Shown here in pieces: positions 43,865 to 52,943 of a stretch of DNA of 64,000 nucleotides. A program made the position numbers and the translations under genes. Source of the DNA: Palsa-1248 sp963737835 (GTDB lineage Bacteria > Gemmatimonadota > Gemmatimonadetes > Gemmatimonadales > Gemmatimonadaceae); assembly GCA_963737835.1 (NCBI GenBank), contig CAVTUH010000001.1, positions 806,001-870,000 on the forward strand, read 5' to 3'. How positions within the stretch are numbered: the stretch's first letter is position 1; the number at the start of each line of letters is the position of its first letter. The notes below the pieces were generated by a model. The model was not told the origin of the DNA, did no database searches, and worked only from the letters and a program-made list of their open reading frames with translations.

Positions 43865-44556
43865 TTGCCCTTGAGCGCGGGCCGCGGAGCGGCCGGTGTC
43901 GCGCGAGAGAATCGTGGAGGAGGAGTGACCGCTACTTGGGAGGTGGGTCGGGTCGCGCGATACACAGCGATCACTCGCTGGATCGCAGTTGCCCACGAGG
44001 TGACGGTCAGGAGGACGACAATGGCGGCCAGCACCCATCCATCGAGTGCGAGACCGAAGAACGCCTGCGGCGCCGACAGGAGCACGACGCGTTCCGGCCG
44101 TTGCATCAGGCCGACCTTTGCATCGATACCCAACGCTTCGGCCCTGGCCCGGGTGTAGGAGACGAGAAACCCACCGATGATACCTGCGAGGGTGACGACG
44201 AGCATTGGCACGCTCGCATGCAGCGGACTCGTCGCGTAGAACACTGCGAGCCCGGCAAGCACCGCCGCATCCGCGATCCGGTCGAGCGTGGAGTCGTAGA
44301 ACGCGCCGAACACGCTGCTCTGGCCCGTCCGACGCGCCACCGTGCCATCGACGACATCAAAAAAGGCCGTCAGTCCGAGAAACCAACCGCCCGTCCGGAT
44401 ATGACCAGCGCCGTAAATGACGCCGCCAGCCACCGAGCAAAACGTCCCGAGCGTCGTGATGACGTTCGGATGCACTCCTTGTCGGACCAGAAAGGACGCG
44501 ATGGGCTCGACGAGGCGTAGGTACCCGCTTTTGATCCACTCCCACAGACGTATCAT
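43861..44556 (-). CDS. CDP-alcohol phosphatidyltransferase, probable phosphatidylinositol-phosphate synthase
   Basis: This 231-residue membrane enzyme has the CDP-alcohol motif DVVDGTVAR followed by SSVFGAFYDSTLDRIAD (D-xx-DG-xx-AR-x8-G-xxx-D-xxx-D), with about six membrane helices. It would join CDP-diacylglycerol to an alcohol phosphate. Overlap with ino1 suggests inositol 1-phosphate as acceptor, as in actinobacterial PgsA-type PI-phosphate synthase. Glycerol 3-phosphate (PgsA) remains possible from sequence alone. Confidence 0.85.
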   Translation of the reverse strand: MIRLWEWIKSGYLRLVEPIASFLVRQGVHPNVITTLGTFCSVAGGVIYGAGHIRTGGWFLGLTAFFDVVDGTVARRTGQSSVFGAFYDSTLDRIADAAVLAGLAVFYATSPLHASVPMLVVTLAGIIGGFLVSYTRARAEALGIDAKVGLMQRPERVVLLSAPQAFFGLALDGWVLAAIVVLLTVTSWATAIQRVIAVYRATRPTSQVAVTPPPRFSRATPAAPRPALKGK

Positions 44557-44643
44557 GTGTAGCCACGCGGCCGCGACGGGCGCGGTTCAGGCAATCCAAC
44601 GGCGGGAGCGACGCCCCAGCCGCTGAAAGTTACGAGCCGTGGT

Positions 44644-45999
44644 CTACTTGTACAACTCATATCGCAGTGCGCGTTGCGCAAACGCGACGACCGCAGGCAG
44701 CGATCGATCGATGACTGCGTCGGGATCGTCGCCGCGGAGCAGCGCCGCACGCGCGTCAGGCGACCCGAATCGCAGGTCGAACGCGAGGGTGTCGATCCGC
44801 AGTGAATCCCGGTTGACTTGCGCGATGGCCCACAACAGCGCAGCGCCCACGCGCCCGGCGTGAAAGGCGTTGCGATCGGTGATGTTGACGCGGACGCCTG
44901 CGATCTGCCGCCCGCCGTACTTGCCATCGGTCGGGTCGTGGGGGACAAACTGCTCTGCGGTGAACCGGGCGCCGTTTATGCCTCGGTCGGCCAACAGCGC
45001 GACCACGCGGGGCGCGTTGAGCCACGGCGCGCCAAGATGCTGGAACGCGTCGGGTGTGCCGCGACCAACCGAAAGGTTGGTCGCCTCGAATGCCACGAGG
45101 GCCGGATATATGAGTGCGCTGGTGAGCGACGGAAGATTCGGCGAGGGGCGTACCCATGGAAGCCCGGTCTCATCAAACCACAGGGGGCGTCGCCACCCGC
45201 GCGCCGGTACGACATGCAGGTCGGCGTGGAGGCCAAGCACGTCGTTGAAGTAGAGCGCGAGCTCGCCCATCGTCAGGCCGTGGCGCAGCGGGATCGCCGC
45301 GAGTGCGTACGGCCGTGCCGGACGACCCGGCGCCGCCGCTTCGGGATTGGCCAGGAGGCTATCGAGCATCGGGCCGTCGGTGTGGGATCCAGTAATCGGA
45401 TTCGGGCGATCGAGCACGACGACCGGCAGATGGACGCGCGCAGCAGCGCGCATGGCGTACACCATCGAGGCGACGTAGGTCCAGGTCCTGGTGCCGATGT
45501 CCTGGAGATCGATGACCAGGACCTGGAGCCCGCGCAGCAGACTGTCCGGAGGCTCGAGGACCGTCGCGCCATACAGCGAGTACACCGGCACCCGCGTCCC
45601 CGTATCGACGCCACCGGCGACGAACTGGCGGTCCTCCGTGCCCCGCAGCCCGTGCTCCGGCGAGAAGAGAGCGACGAGCCTCACGCCGCTCGAGACTGCG
45701 GCGTGCGAATGCGTGAGCAGCGTTGCATCGGCTTCGCCCGATCGATCGACGCCCGTCTGGTTCGTGAGCAGCGCCACGCGCTTGTCGCTCACCAGGTGCA
45801 GGCTATCCTCCAGGAGAACGGTGATTCCCGGGACGATCCGGCCGGTACGGACGGCTGGCGGGGGTGGGTGGTGCCCCACGACACACCCGATGGGGGCGCC
45901 GGACGTCGCAACGACGACTGCCGCGGCCACGGTCGTCGCCCGGGCCAATTTCGCGATATGTTGAGCCGACCGCCCAGGGGATGGCACCCGGTCGGTCAC
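44644..45999 (-). CDS. DUF1343/NamZ-like exo-beta-N-acetylmuramidase, exported
   Basis: This 451-residue exported protein carries NamZ-family segments: ALLTNQTGVDRSG, LFSPEHGLRGTED, VIDLQDIGTRTWTYVASM, VLDRPNPITG and NLSVGRGTPDAFQHLGAPWL. NamZ releases MurNAc from the non-reducing end of peptidoglycan chains. GTG at 45999 has GAGG five bases upstream; a hydrophobic leader ends at a Cys (SGAPIGC) that fits a lipobox weakly. It is divergent from the plus-strand symporter, with a shared 74-base promoter region. Confidence 0.9.
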   Translation of the reverse strand: MTDRVPSPGRSAQHIAKLARATTVAAAVVVATSGAPIGCVVGHHPPPPAVRTGRIVPGITVLLEDSLHLVSDKRVALLTNQTGVDRSGEADATLLTHSHAAVSSGVRLVALFSPEHGLRGTEDRQFVAGGVDTGTRVPVYSLYGATVLEPPDSLLRGLQVLVIDLQDIGTRTWTYVASMVYAMRAAARVHLPVVVLDRPNPITGSHTDGPMLDSLLANPEAAAPGRPARPYALAAIPLRHGLTMGELALYFNDVLGLHADLHVVPARGWRRPLWFDETGLPWVRPSPNLPSLTSALIYPALVAFEATNLSVGRGTPDAFQHLGAPWLNAPRVVALLADRGINGARFTAEQFVPHDPTDGKYGGRQIAGVRVNITDRNAFHAGRVGAALLWAIAQVNRDSLRIDTLAFDLRFGSPDARAALLRGDDPDAVIDRSLPAVVAFAQRALRYELYK

Positions 46000-46073
46000 C
46001 TGGACCTCGCCGGGTCGGCCCGACCTGGCGGCACGTCGCGTTTCAGCTTCACGAGACCCTCGTCGTAGTAGAG

Positions 46074-47906
46074 ATGAACCTAACATTGATCGACTGGGCG
46101 ATCGTCGCCAGCTACTTCGCGTTGTCGACGATCATCGGGCTGTACTTCACGAAGCGCGGTGGCGAGAGCCTCAGCGAGTACTTCATCTCGGGCCGCGCGG
46201 CGCCCTGGTGGCTCGCCGGGGCTTCGATGGTCGCCACGACTTTTGCAGCCGACACACCGTTGCTGGTCACCGGCCTCGTCGCCACCAAGGGCGTCGCGGG
46301 GAACTGGCTATGGTGGAACTACGTGATGAGCGGGATGCTCACCGTGTTCTTCTTCGCCCGCCTGTGGCGGCGTGCCAACGTCATGACCGATGTCGAATTC
46401 TCGGAGATCCGGTATGGCGGCCGTCCAGCCGCTTTCCTCCGCGGATTCCGCGCGATCTATCTCGCGATTCCGATCAACCTCGTGATCATCGGCTGGGTCA
46501 CGCGCGCGATGATCAAGATTCTCACGATCTCGCTCGGCATTTCGCCGATCGTCGCGGTGGGGATCTGCTTCGTCGTCACCGCGTGCTACTCAGTGGCCGC
46601 GGGCCTGTGGGCCGTGCTCTGGACGGACCTCATCCAGTTCGTGATCAAGATGACCGCGGTCGTCGTCCTTGCGGTCTTCGCTGTGCGAGCGGTCGGCGGG
46701 ATCGACGCGATGAAGCACCAACTCGCGCTGCATTTCGGCTCCGAAACAGCCGCACTCTCGGTGATGCCGATCCGATTCGGCGGCGCCCATGGCCTCACGG
46801 CCTACGCGTGGATGCCGGTGCTGTCACTCGGCGTCTTTCTGTTCGTGCAGTGGTGGGCGGCCTGGTATCCCGGCGCCGAGCCCGGAGGTGGCGGCTACGT
46901 GGCCCAGCGGATCTTCGCGGCCCGGTCCGAGCGTGATGGCGTATTGGCGACTCTGTCGTTCCAGATCGCGCACTACGCGCTCCGCCCCTGGCCGTGGATC
47001 GTGACGGGTTTAGCGACCGTGATACTCTATCCGACGCTGCAGGACAAGGAGTCGGGCTATGTGCACGCGTTCGTCGATCTCCTCCCCACCCCATGGCGCG
47101 GGTTCATGCTCGCGGGGTTCGCCGCCGCGTACATGTCCACGATCGGCACACAGCTGAACTGGGGGGCGTCGTACCTGGTCAATGATTTCTACAAGCGATT
47201 CCTGCGGCGTCACGAGTCAGAGCGACACTACGTCGCCGTCTCCCGGGCCGCCACGGTCCTGCTCTTCCTGGGATCGATCCTCGTGACGTGGCAGATCAAG
47301 ACGATGGAACAGGCGTTCAATCTCTTGATCTCGCTCGGCGCAGGCGCGGGCCTCGTGTACATCCTCCGCTGGTATTGGTGGCGCGTGAACGCATGGTCCG
47401 AGCTGAGCGCGATGGTCGTGTCGTTTTGCACGTCCCTCGTCCTGCTGTCGGTCGTGCCGCACCACTTCGCCGCGGGCGACCCGAACGCGAACGCCGTCAT
47501 CATGGTCATCACCGTCGCGGTGACGACGATCGTGTGGTTGGCCGCGACCTGGGCGACGCCGGCGGAGAGCGACGCCGTGCTCGATGCGTTCTATCGTCGG
47601 GTGCGGCCCGGCGGGCCGGGGTGGCGGCACGTCGCCATTCGCACGGGTTATGGAGCAGAGCCACTGGCAGGCGGCGGCCGTGCGTGGGCGAATTGGGTGG
47701 CCGGGGTTGCAGCCGTCTATTCGGCCCTTTTCGGCATTGGCAAGCTGATCTTCGGCCCGCCGGAGGTGGGCGTCGCGCTCCTTGCGGTAGCGGTCGCGGC
47801 GTTTGTGTGGATCGCCCGGTCGCTCACCGTCGAGACCCAGCCGCTCCTCAGCGAGACGCGGCCTCCCAGTGAGGGCCACGCCATCCCACAGGCGGCCGGC
47901 GATTGA
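46074..47906 (+). CDS. Sodium/solute symporter (SSS family), copy 1
   Basis: This is a 610-residue protein with about 13-14 membrane helices. The start WAIVASYFALSTIIGLYFTK, SEYFISGRAAPWWLAGASMV and the sodium-site helix pattern (AAYMSTIGTQLNWGASYLVND) are typical of the family. Substrate is unknown; the divergent NamZ and the downstream sugar kinase suggest an amino sugar or muropeptide. ATG at 46074 has only a weak ribosome site. A longer frame upstream lies antisense to NamZ and is rejected. Confidence 0.88.
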   Translation: MNLTLIDWAIVASYFALSTIIGLYFTKRGGESLSEYFISGRAAPWWLAGASMVATTFAADTPLLVTGLVATKGVAGNWLWWNYVMSGMLTVFFFARLWRRANVMTDVEFSEIRYGGRPAAFLRGFRAIYLAIPINLVIIGWVTRAMIKILTISLGISPIVAVGICFVVTACYSVAAGLWAVLWTDLIQFVIKMTAVVVLAVFAVRAVGGIDAMKHQLALHFGSETAALSVMPIRFGGAHGLTAYAWMPVLSLGVFLFVQWWAAWYPGAEPGGGGYVAQRIFAARSERDGVLATLSFQIAHYALRPWPWIVTGLATVILYPTLQDKESGYVHAFVDLLPTPWRGFMLAGFAAAYMSTIGTQLNWGASYLVNDFYKRFLRRHESERHYVAVSRAATVLLFLGSILVTWQIKTMEQAFNLLISLGAGAGLVYILRWYWWRVNAWSELSAMVVSFCTSLVLLSVVPHHFAAGDPNANAVIMVITVAVTTIVWLAATWATPAESDAVLDAFYRRVRPGGPGWRHVAIRTGYGAEPLAGGGRAWANWVAGVAAVYSALFGIGKLIFGPPEVGVALLAVAVAAFVWIARSLTVETQPLLSETRPPSEGHAIPQAAGD

Positions 47907-47989
47907 CGGCCGCCTGTGGGACGAGGAACCTTTTCGGTTGAATGCAAGTTAGTAACACGGTAGGTTACAGAGACTTCCAGGAGGATTTG

Positions 47990-48385
47990 ATGGCCACGAC
48001 CCAACAGGCGACTGCACCGACCACGCCGCAGACCCAGCCCGAGACGCAGTCGGCGGTGCTGACCCTGACGCCGGTGGCGAAGACCGAGGTCCAGCGGTTC
48101 ATGGCCGCCGAAGGTGTCTCGCCTGAGACTGGCGGGCTCCGCGTGAGCGTGCAGCCCGGCGGGTGCAGTGGGTTCAAGTACGGCTTGCTCATTGAGGATC
48201 AGAGCGCCGAGGACGACGTCATCGTCGACCAGGGCGAGTTCAAAGTGTTCGTCGACCCATTCTCGGCCCAGTACGTCCAGGGCGTCACGATCGACTACGT
48301 CTCATCTATGCAGGGATCCGGATTCACGTTCAAGAATCCGAATGCGACTGGTGGGTGTGGGTGTGGTAGTTCGTTTTCTGCGTAG
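47990..48385 (+). CDS. A-type iron-sulfur carrier (IscA/ErpA/HesB family)
   Basis: This 131-residue protein carries the three invariant Cys in GGCSGFKYG and GGCGCGSSF, which bind a [2Fe-2S] or [4Fe-4S] cluster for delivery to client proteins. The N-terminal 30 residues are Thr/Gln/Pro-rich and not part of the fold. ATG at 47990 is set by AGGAGG 6 bases upstream; an upstream start at 47942 lacks one. No scaffold gene adjoins. The Rrf2 regulator at 30172 could be related in regulation. Confidence 0.92.
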   Translation: MATTQQATAPTTPQTQPETQSAVLTLTPVAKTEVQRFMAAEGVSPETGGLRVSVQPGGCSGFKYGLLIEDQSAEDDVIVDQGEFKVFVDPFSAQYVQGVTIDYVSSMQGSGFTFKNPNATGGCGCGSSFSA

Positions 48386-48391
48386 GACCTG

Positions 48392-48541
48392 AACGGCGGG
48401 GACGGGCGCTTACGCGCCCGAGAAAGGAGTGGAGCAGAAAGGAGAGAGGAGACAATGGACAACGACCGTCCTTGTCTCCTTTCTCCTTTCTGGGCGTCTC
48501 CTCTCTCGGGCGCGTAAGCGCCCGTCCCTGACCCCGCCGTT
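48392..48541. repeat. AACGGCGGG-bounded foldback element with nested hairpins
   Basis: Arm 48392-48455 pairs with 48472-48541 over about 60 positions. Outer ends are AACGGCGGGG and CCCCGCCGTT. Each arm carries its own small hairpin (GGGCGC-TTAC-GCGCCC). The inner part is a run of GAAAGGAG-type repeats opposite CTCCTTTC. It begins seven bases after the IscA-like stop, and a second gene follows at 48592. The 206-base gap holds nothing else. Confidence 0.9.
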
Positions 48542-48591
48542 CGGCGATTCACCCTTCTCCGATCACCGCGCCCACCCCATTTTCCCCGCGC

Positions 48592-50130
48592 GTGAACCCA
48601 TCAGTCTTTCGCCCGCTCGACGCCGTCATCGTCGTTCTTTATCTCGCTGGCACGACCGCGCTTGGCATCCGGCTCGGACGCTCGCAGCGCAACGCGCGCG
48701 ACTACTTCATCGCCGACCGCGAGATCCCATGGTGGGCCATCCTCGTCTCGGTGGTGGCGACCGAGACCAGCGCGGTCACGTTCATCAGTATTCCCAGCCT
48801 GGCCTACCTGGGTGACTTCACTTTTCTCCAGGTCGCGGCAGGATACATCCTCGGACGCATCGTGGTGGCCTACACGCTCCTCCCACGCTATTTCGAGGGG
48901 GAGCTCGTCACCGCATACGCGCTCCTCGAGCGGCGGTTCGGCGTGAGCACTCGGCGGTTCGCGTCGGTGGTGTTCATGGTCACGCGCGCGCTCGCGGATT
49001 CCGTGCGCGTGTTTGCCACGGCCATTCCCATCGGCCTCATTCTGCGATCGGCCGTCGCACCGGAATACGTCAAACCAGTTGCCATCTGCGTCCTCGGCGT
49101 GCTGACTGTCATCTACACGTATCATGGAGGCATGCGGGCCGTCGTGTGGACGGACGTCCTGCAGACCGGGGTCTATCTCATCGGCGCGGCCGCGGCCGTC
49201 GTCCTGCTCGGCGACAGCGTGGCCGGTGGCTGGCCGACGATTCTCCACCACGCGGCGTCGACCGGCAAGCTGCGCGTGATCGACCCGGCGTTCACGGTCG
49301 ATCGGCCGTATACGCTCTGGGGCGGCGTGCTCGGCGGCGCATTCCTGGCAATGGCATCGCACGGGGCGGACCAGCTGATCGTACAGCGCTTGCTTGCGGC
49401 GTCCAACCTCCGAGACGCGAGACGTGCCCTAATCGGGAGCGGCATCGCCGTGTTTGTGCAGTTCGCCGTATTTCTGCTCATCGGCGTCGGCTTGTTCGCA
49501 TATTACCAGGGACGGCCATTCGCCACACCCGACGAAATCTTTCCCACGTTCATTCTCAACCGCATGCCAACGGGACTCGTTGGACTCATTGTCGCAGCCG
49601 TGCTCGCGACCACGATGAGCACGCATTCAGGCGCGATCAACTCGCTCGCCGCGGCGACTACCCATGACCTGTATCTCCCGTTGACTCGCCAGGCAGCCGA
49701 CTCCCCGGCTGCGTTTCGCGCAGGTCGACTGTTCACGCTCTGTTGGGGCGTGGTGCTGACCGCGGGCGCGCTGCTGTACCGACAGCAGGGCACGCCCGTC
49801 GTGGCCATCGCGCTTGCGATCGCATCCTTCACCTATGGCGGCTTGCTTGGGGGATTCTTCCTGGGCCTCTGGTGGCCGCGAGCCGGCCAGCGCGATGCGA
49901 TCACGGGGATGGCGGTCGGCATCGCCGCCATGTCGCTCGTCGTGTTCGCTCGGCAGATCACCGCCGCCATTCCAGCCACCGCGTCGGCGCTGGCGCCATT
50001 GGCTCGGATCACGTGGCCGTGGTACGTACTGATCGGCACGTCGATCACGCTGGCGGCAGGCGTGCTGTCATCGCTCACACACCCGGCCCCCGAGGGTGCG
50101 ACGGCCGCGACTCGTGGAGCGATCGCCTGA
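48592..50130 (+). CDS. Sodium/solute symporter (SSS family), copy 2
   Basis: This is a 512-residue protein with about 13 membrane helices. DYFIADREIPWWAILVSVVA and ETSAVTFISIPSLAYLGDF match the first SSS helices, and VLATTMSTHSGAINSLAAAT is the sodium-binding helix with conserved Ser/Thr. The start is GTG at 48592. Its stop overlaps the kinase start by one base (TGATG), so transporter and kinase are coupled. Such pairs often import and phosphorylate an amino sugar or sialic-acid-like substrate. Confidence 0.9.
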   Translation: MNPSVFRPLDAVIVVLYLAGTTALGIRLGRSQRNARDYFIADREIPWWAILVSVVATETSAVTFISIPSLAYLGDFTFLQVAAGYILGRIVVAYTLLPRYFEGELVTAYALLERRFGVSTRRFASVVFMVTRALADSVRVFATAIPIGLILRSAVAPEYVKPVAICVLGVLTVIYTYHGGMRAVVWTDVLQTGVYLIGAAAAVVLLGDSVAGGWPTILHHAASTGKLRVIDPAFTVDRPYTLWGGVLGGAFLAMASHGADQLIVQRLLAASNLRDARRALIGSGIAVFVQFAVFLLIGVGLFAYYQGRPFATPDEIFPTFILNRMPTGLVGLIVAAVLATTMSTHSGAINSLAAATTHDLYLPLTRQAADSPAAFRAGRLFTLCWGVVLTAGALLYRQQGTPVVAIALAIASFTYGGLLGGFFLGLWWPRAGQRDAITGMAVGIAAMSLVVFARQITAAIPATASALAPLARITWPWYVLIGTSITLAAGVLSSLTHPAPEGATAATRGAIA

Positions 50131-51095
50131 TGCGCATCGTCGTGGGTGTCGACGGCGGAGGCTCGCGGACTCGCGCGGTCGTCGCAGATGAAAACGGCAC
50201 GACAGTCGGGACGGCAGAAGGCGGCCCGAGCGCCGTCCGACCCGGAGATGTCGAGCGGTCAGCGTCCGCGATCGCGACCGTGGTGGCCGATGCACTCGCC
50301 GCCGCCGAGCATGCGGGCACCGCACCGATCGTGCTGTCCGTCGGCGTGGCTGGTGTCGGCCGCGAGCCCGAGCGGCACGCGCTCGAGCGTGCGCTCGTTG
50401 CGCGCGGCCTGGCTGACGAGGTCGTGGTACAGCCCGACGCAGTCGTCGCACTGGAGGACGCTTTTGGCGACGGCGCCGGCATTCTGCTCATTGCCGGCAC
50501 GGGATCGGTGGCCTACGGTCGTGGACCAACTGGCACCGTGGCGCGCTGTGGCGGATGGGGCCCAGTCTGCGGGGACGAGGGCAGCGGAGCGTGGATCGGG
50601 AGACGCGCGCTGAGCGTCGTCACAGCCGCGGCGGACGGACGTGAGCCCGAGACGGCGCTTACGGGCGTCGTGGTGACGGCAGCCGAGGTGTCGTCCGTCG
50701 AGGACCTGATCGGATGGGCCGCCAGAGCGACGCCGGCCGATCTGGCGTCGCTAGCCCCTGCGGTCCTGCAATGCGCCGACAGCGGCGATGCCCGGGCGGT
50801 CGCGATCGCGAGCTTCGCGACAGAGGAACTGGTGCTCCACGTCGTAGCGCTCGCACGCCGCCTGTTCACGGATGAGCGGGCCAGTGCGCCCGTGGCGCTG
50901 GCAGGTGGGCTGCTGGCGCGCCGGTCGCCGCTCCGCACGCGTCTCGAGCACCGACTCAAGTCTGCCGTGCCCGGCGCCCAACTCGATCCACGCGAGATCG
51001 ACCCGGTGCGCGGCGCGGTTCGGATGGCTTTGCGAACTGCGGGCATCAAACCGGGCGCGCAGGGGCATGTGCATCACGGGGCGGCGACCGCCTGA
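50130..51095 (+). CDS. BadF/BadG-type sugar kinase (N-acetylglucosamine kinase-like)
   Basis: This 321-residue ASKHA-fold protein starts MRIVVGVDGGGSRTRAVVAD (phosphate 1). It has VSVGVAGVG, LLIAGTGSVAYG (phosphate 2) and GPVCGDEGSGAWIG, matching the BadF/BadG group that includes human NAGK and bacterial GlcNAc/MurNAc kinases. It would phosphorylate the sugar brought in by the coupled symporter. Cys-based activator ATPase function is unlikely because its Cys ligands are missing. With NamZ and a second symporter nearby, a muropeptide or amino-sugar salvage role is plausible. Confidence 0.86.
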   Translation: MRIVVGVDGGGSRTRAVVADENGTTVGTAEGGPSAVRPGDVERSASAIATVVADALAAAEHAGTAPIVLSVGVAGVGREPERHALERALVARGLADEVVVQPDAVVALEDAFGDGAGILLIAGTGSVAYGRGPTGTVARCGGWGPVCGDEGSGAWIGRRALSVVTAAADGREPETALTGVVVTAAEVSSVEDLIGWAARATPADLASLAPAVLQCADSGDARAVAIASFATEELVLHVVALARRLFTDERASAPVALAGGLLARRSPLRTRLEHRLKSAVPGAQLDPREIDPVRGAVRMALRTAGIKPGAQGHVHHGAATA

Positions 51096-51282
51096 ACGGC
51101 GGGTTCCGGGGCCAGGGCCTACGAAGACGCTTGCCATCTGGCGGGTAGGGGCGACGCAATGCGTCGCCCGCCGTTGGCGAACCGTGCACGGAACGCGCGC
51201 GTTCGCGTTCGTGGTGTCCGGGAATTGTGGGTCCTAGGGCGGCGCCGCAGGGCGACGCATTGCGTCGCCCCTACCCGCCGTT
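51094..51282. repeat. Foldback element with perfect 30-bp arms after the sugar kinase
   Basis: Positions 51140-51169 and 51250-51279 are exact reverse complements and the same sequence as the arms at 32775 and 32911. GAACGGCGGG near 51095 and CCCGCCGTT at 51275-51283 give the outer AACGGCGGG boundary. The segment fills the convergent gap between the kinase and the amino-acid permease and may serve as a two-way terminator. Confidence 0.85.
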
Positions 51283-51325
51283 GTCGCGTGTCGTAGTGGT
51301 TCCCCTGGCCCTGATCGCGATCGTT

Positions 51326-52900
51326 TCAGCCGTCGCCCTTCACCGCGAACTCGCTGCGGTGGCGGCTATAGAAGAAGTAGATCAAGAGTCCCAGGATCAG
51401 CCAGACGATGAAGCGGATCCACGTGATCACGGTCAAGCCGGTCATGAGCCCGCCGCAGAGCACAATGGAGATGATGGGGAATAAGGGGACCAGCGGCACC
51501 TTGAACGCTCGGCGCCGGTCGGGTTGTGTACGGCGCAGCACGATCACTCCGAGTGAGACCAGGACGAACGCGAAGAGGGTGCCGATGTTGGACAGATCCG
51601 CGGCATCGCTGACTGCGAAAATGCCGGCGGGAAGCCCGACGGCGAGTCCAGCGACCCATGTCGACCAGTAGGGCGTCTGGAACTTCGGATGGACGGCGGA
51701 AAACAACTTGGGGAAGAGCCCATCACGCGACATCGCGTACCAGATGCGGGCCTGGCCGTACTGAAAGACGAGGATCGACGAGATCATGCCCATGAGCGCG
51801 CCGATCACGATGATCGACCGCGACCACCGACTAGCCCCCAGCGCCGCCAGCGCGTAGGCCACCGGGGCGTTGGCCGCCTCGCCCGAAACGAACGTCGTGT
51901 ACTTCATCATGCCGAGCAGCACGACCGAGACGCCGACGTACAGGACGGTACACACGATCAGTGACGCGATGATACCGAACGGTAGGTCACGCTGTGGGTT
52001 GCGCGACTCTTCGCCTGCCGTGGACACCGAGTCGAAGCCAATGTAGGTGAAGAAAACGATCGCACCGCCGGTGACGATGCCCCCAAATCCGTTCGGGGCA
52101 AAGGGCTGCCAGTTCGCTGGGTTGACGAGCGCTCCGCCGACCATCAGGAAGACCAGGATCGCCCCGATCTTGATCGCCACCATAATGTTGTTCGCTTCGG
52201 CCGACTCTCGGATGCCGCGTACCAGGAGCACGGTCAGAATGAAAACGATGAAGAACGCCGGGAAATTGAAAATCGACCCGGTGAAGTGCCCCGCCTCCCA
52301 GACGGGAGTGGACCAACGATCGGGGAGATTGATGTGGAAGGCCGCCAGCTGCGCCTTGGTATATGCCCCGAAGCTGATCGCGACGACGACGTTGCTGACG
52401 ACGTACTCGAGGATGAGGTCCCACCCGATGATCCACGCCCAGATCTCACCCAGCGTCGCGTAGGAATACGTGTACGCGCTGCCGGCGATGGGGATCATCG
52501 ACGCGAGCTCGGCGTAGCAAAGCCCCGCAAAGCTGCAGGCGACGGCGACGAGAAAGAACGATATCGCGATCGACGGGCCGGCCGCCGGCCGGCCGTGCAT
52601 GAGGATCTGGGCCGCGCCGCCGCCCCGCAGGAAGTTCACGACGATGTCGAGCACCTGCGCGTGCAGGATCGAGGGTGCCTTGAAGTACTCGCCGGCCGCC
52701 GCGGTTCCAGTCAGGACGAAGATGCCGGAGCCGATGACGGCGCCGATCCCCAGCGCGGTCAGCGACCATGGGCCGAGACTCTTTCGGAGCCGGTGCTCGG
52801 GAGCCTGCGATTCGGCGATCAGCTTGTCGATGGACTTGCAGCTTCGCAGCTGCGCGGCCAGTGAGTGCCGAGGTGTCGGAGGTCCGGAGACAGCCGTCAA
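51326..52900 (-). CDS. APC-superfamily amino-acid permease, cationic type
   Basis: This is a 524-residue inner-membrane transporter with about 12-14 helices. LGIGAVIGSGIFVLTGTAAA is the unwound helix 1 that contacts the substrate. CYAELASMIPIAGSAYTYSY and the C-terminal VTWIRFIVWLILGLLIYF match CAT-type carriers for cationic or neutral amino acids. The N-terminal IAESQAPEHRLRKSLGPW is typical of this subgroup. The exact substrate is unknown. It is the last gene before a convergent repeat. Confidence 0.9.
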   Translation of the reverse strand: MTAVSGPPTPRHSLAAQLRSCKSIDKLIAESQAPEHRLRKSLGPWSLTALGIGAVIGSGIFVLTGTAAAGEYFKAPSILHAQVLDIVVNFLRGGGAAQILMHGRPAAGPSIAISFFLVAVACSFAGLCYAELASMIPIAGSAYTYSYATLGEIWAWIIGWDLILEYVVSNVVVAISFGAYTKAQLAAFHINLPDRWSTPVWEAGHFTGSIFNFPAFFIVFILTVLLVRGIRESAEANNIMVAIKIGAILVFLMVGGALVNPANWQPFAPNGFGGIVTGGAIVFFTYIGFDSVSTAGEESRNPQRDLPFGIIASLIVCTVLYVGVSVVLLGMMKYTTFVSGEAANAPVAYALAALGASRWSRSIIVIGALMGMISSILVFQYGQARIWYAMSRDGLFPKLFSAVHPKFQTPYWSTWVAGLAVGLPAGIFAVSDAADLSNIGTLFAFVLVSLGVIVLRRTQPDRRRAFKVPLVPLFPIISIVLCGGLMTGLTVITWIRFIVWLILGLLIYFFYSRHRSEFAVKGDG

Positions 52901-52943
52901 CCTGCACCCACCCCGTCGTCTGGCTTCGCCATCGCTCCCTTCC

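Noticed and set aside
51241..51282. Phage or plasmid attachment site at the repeats near tRNA-Leu or 51 kb
   Set aside because: No integrase, no direct repeat of a tRNA 3' end and no phage genes are visible.
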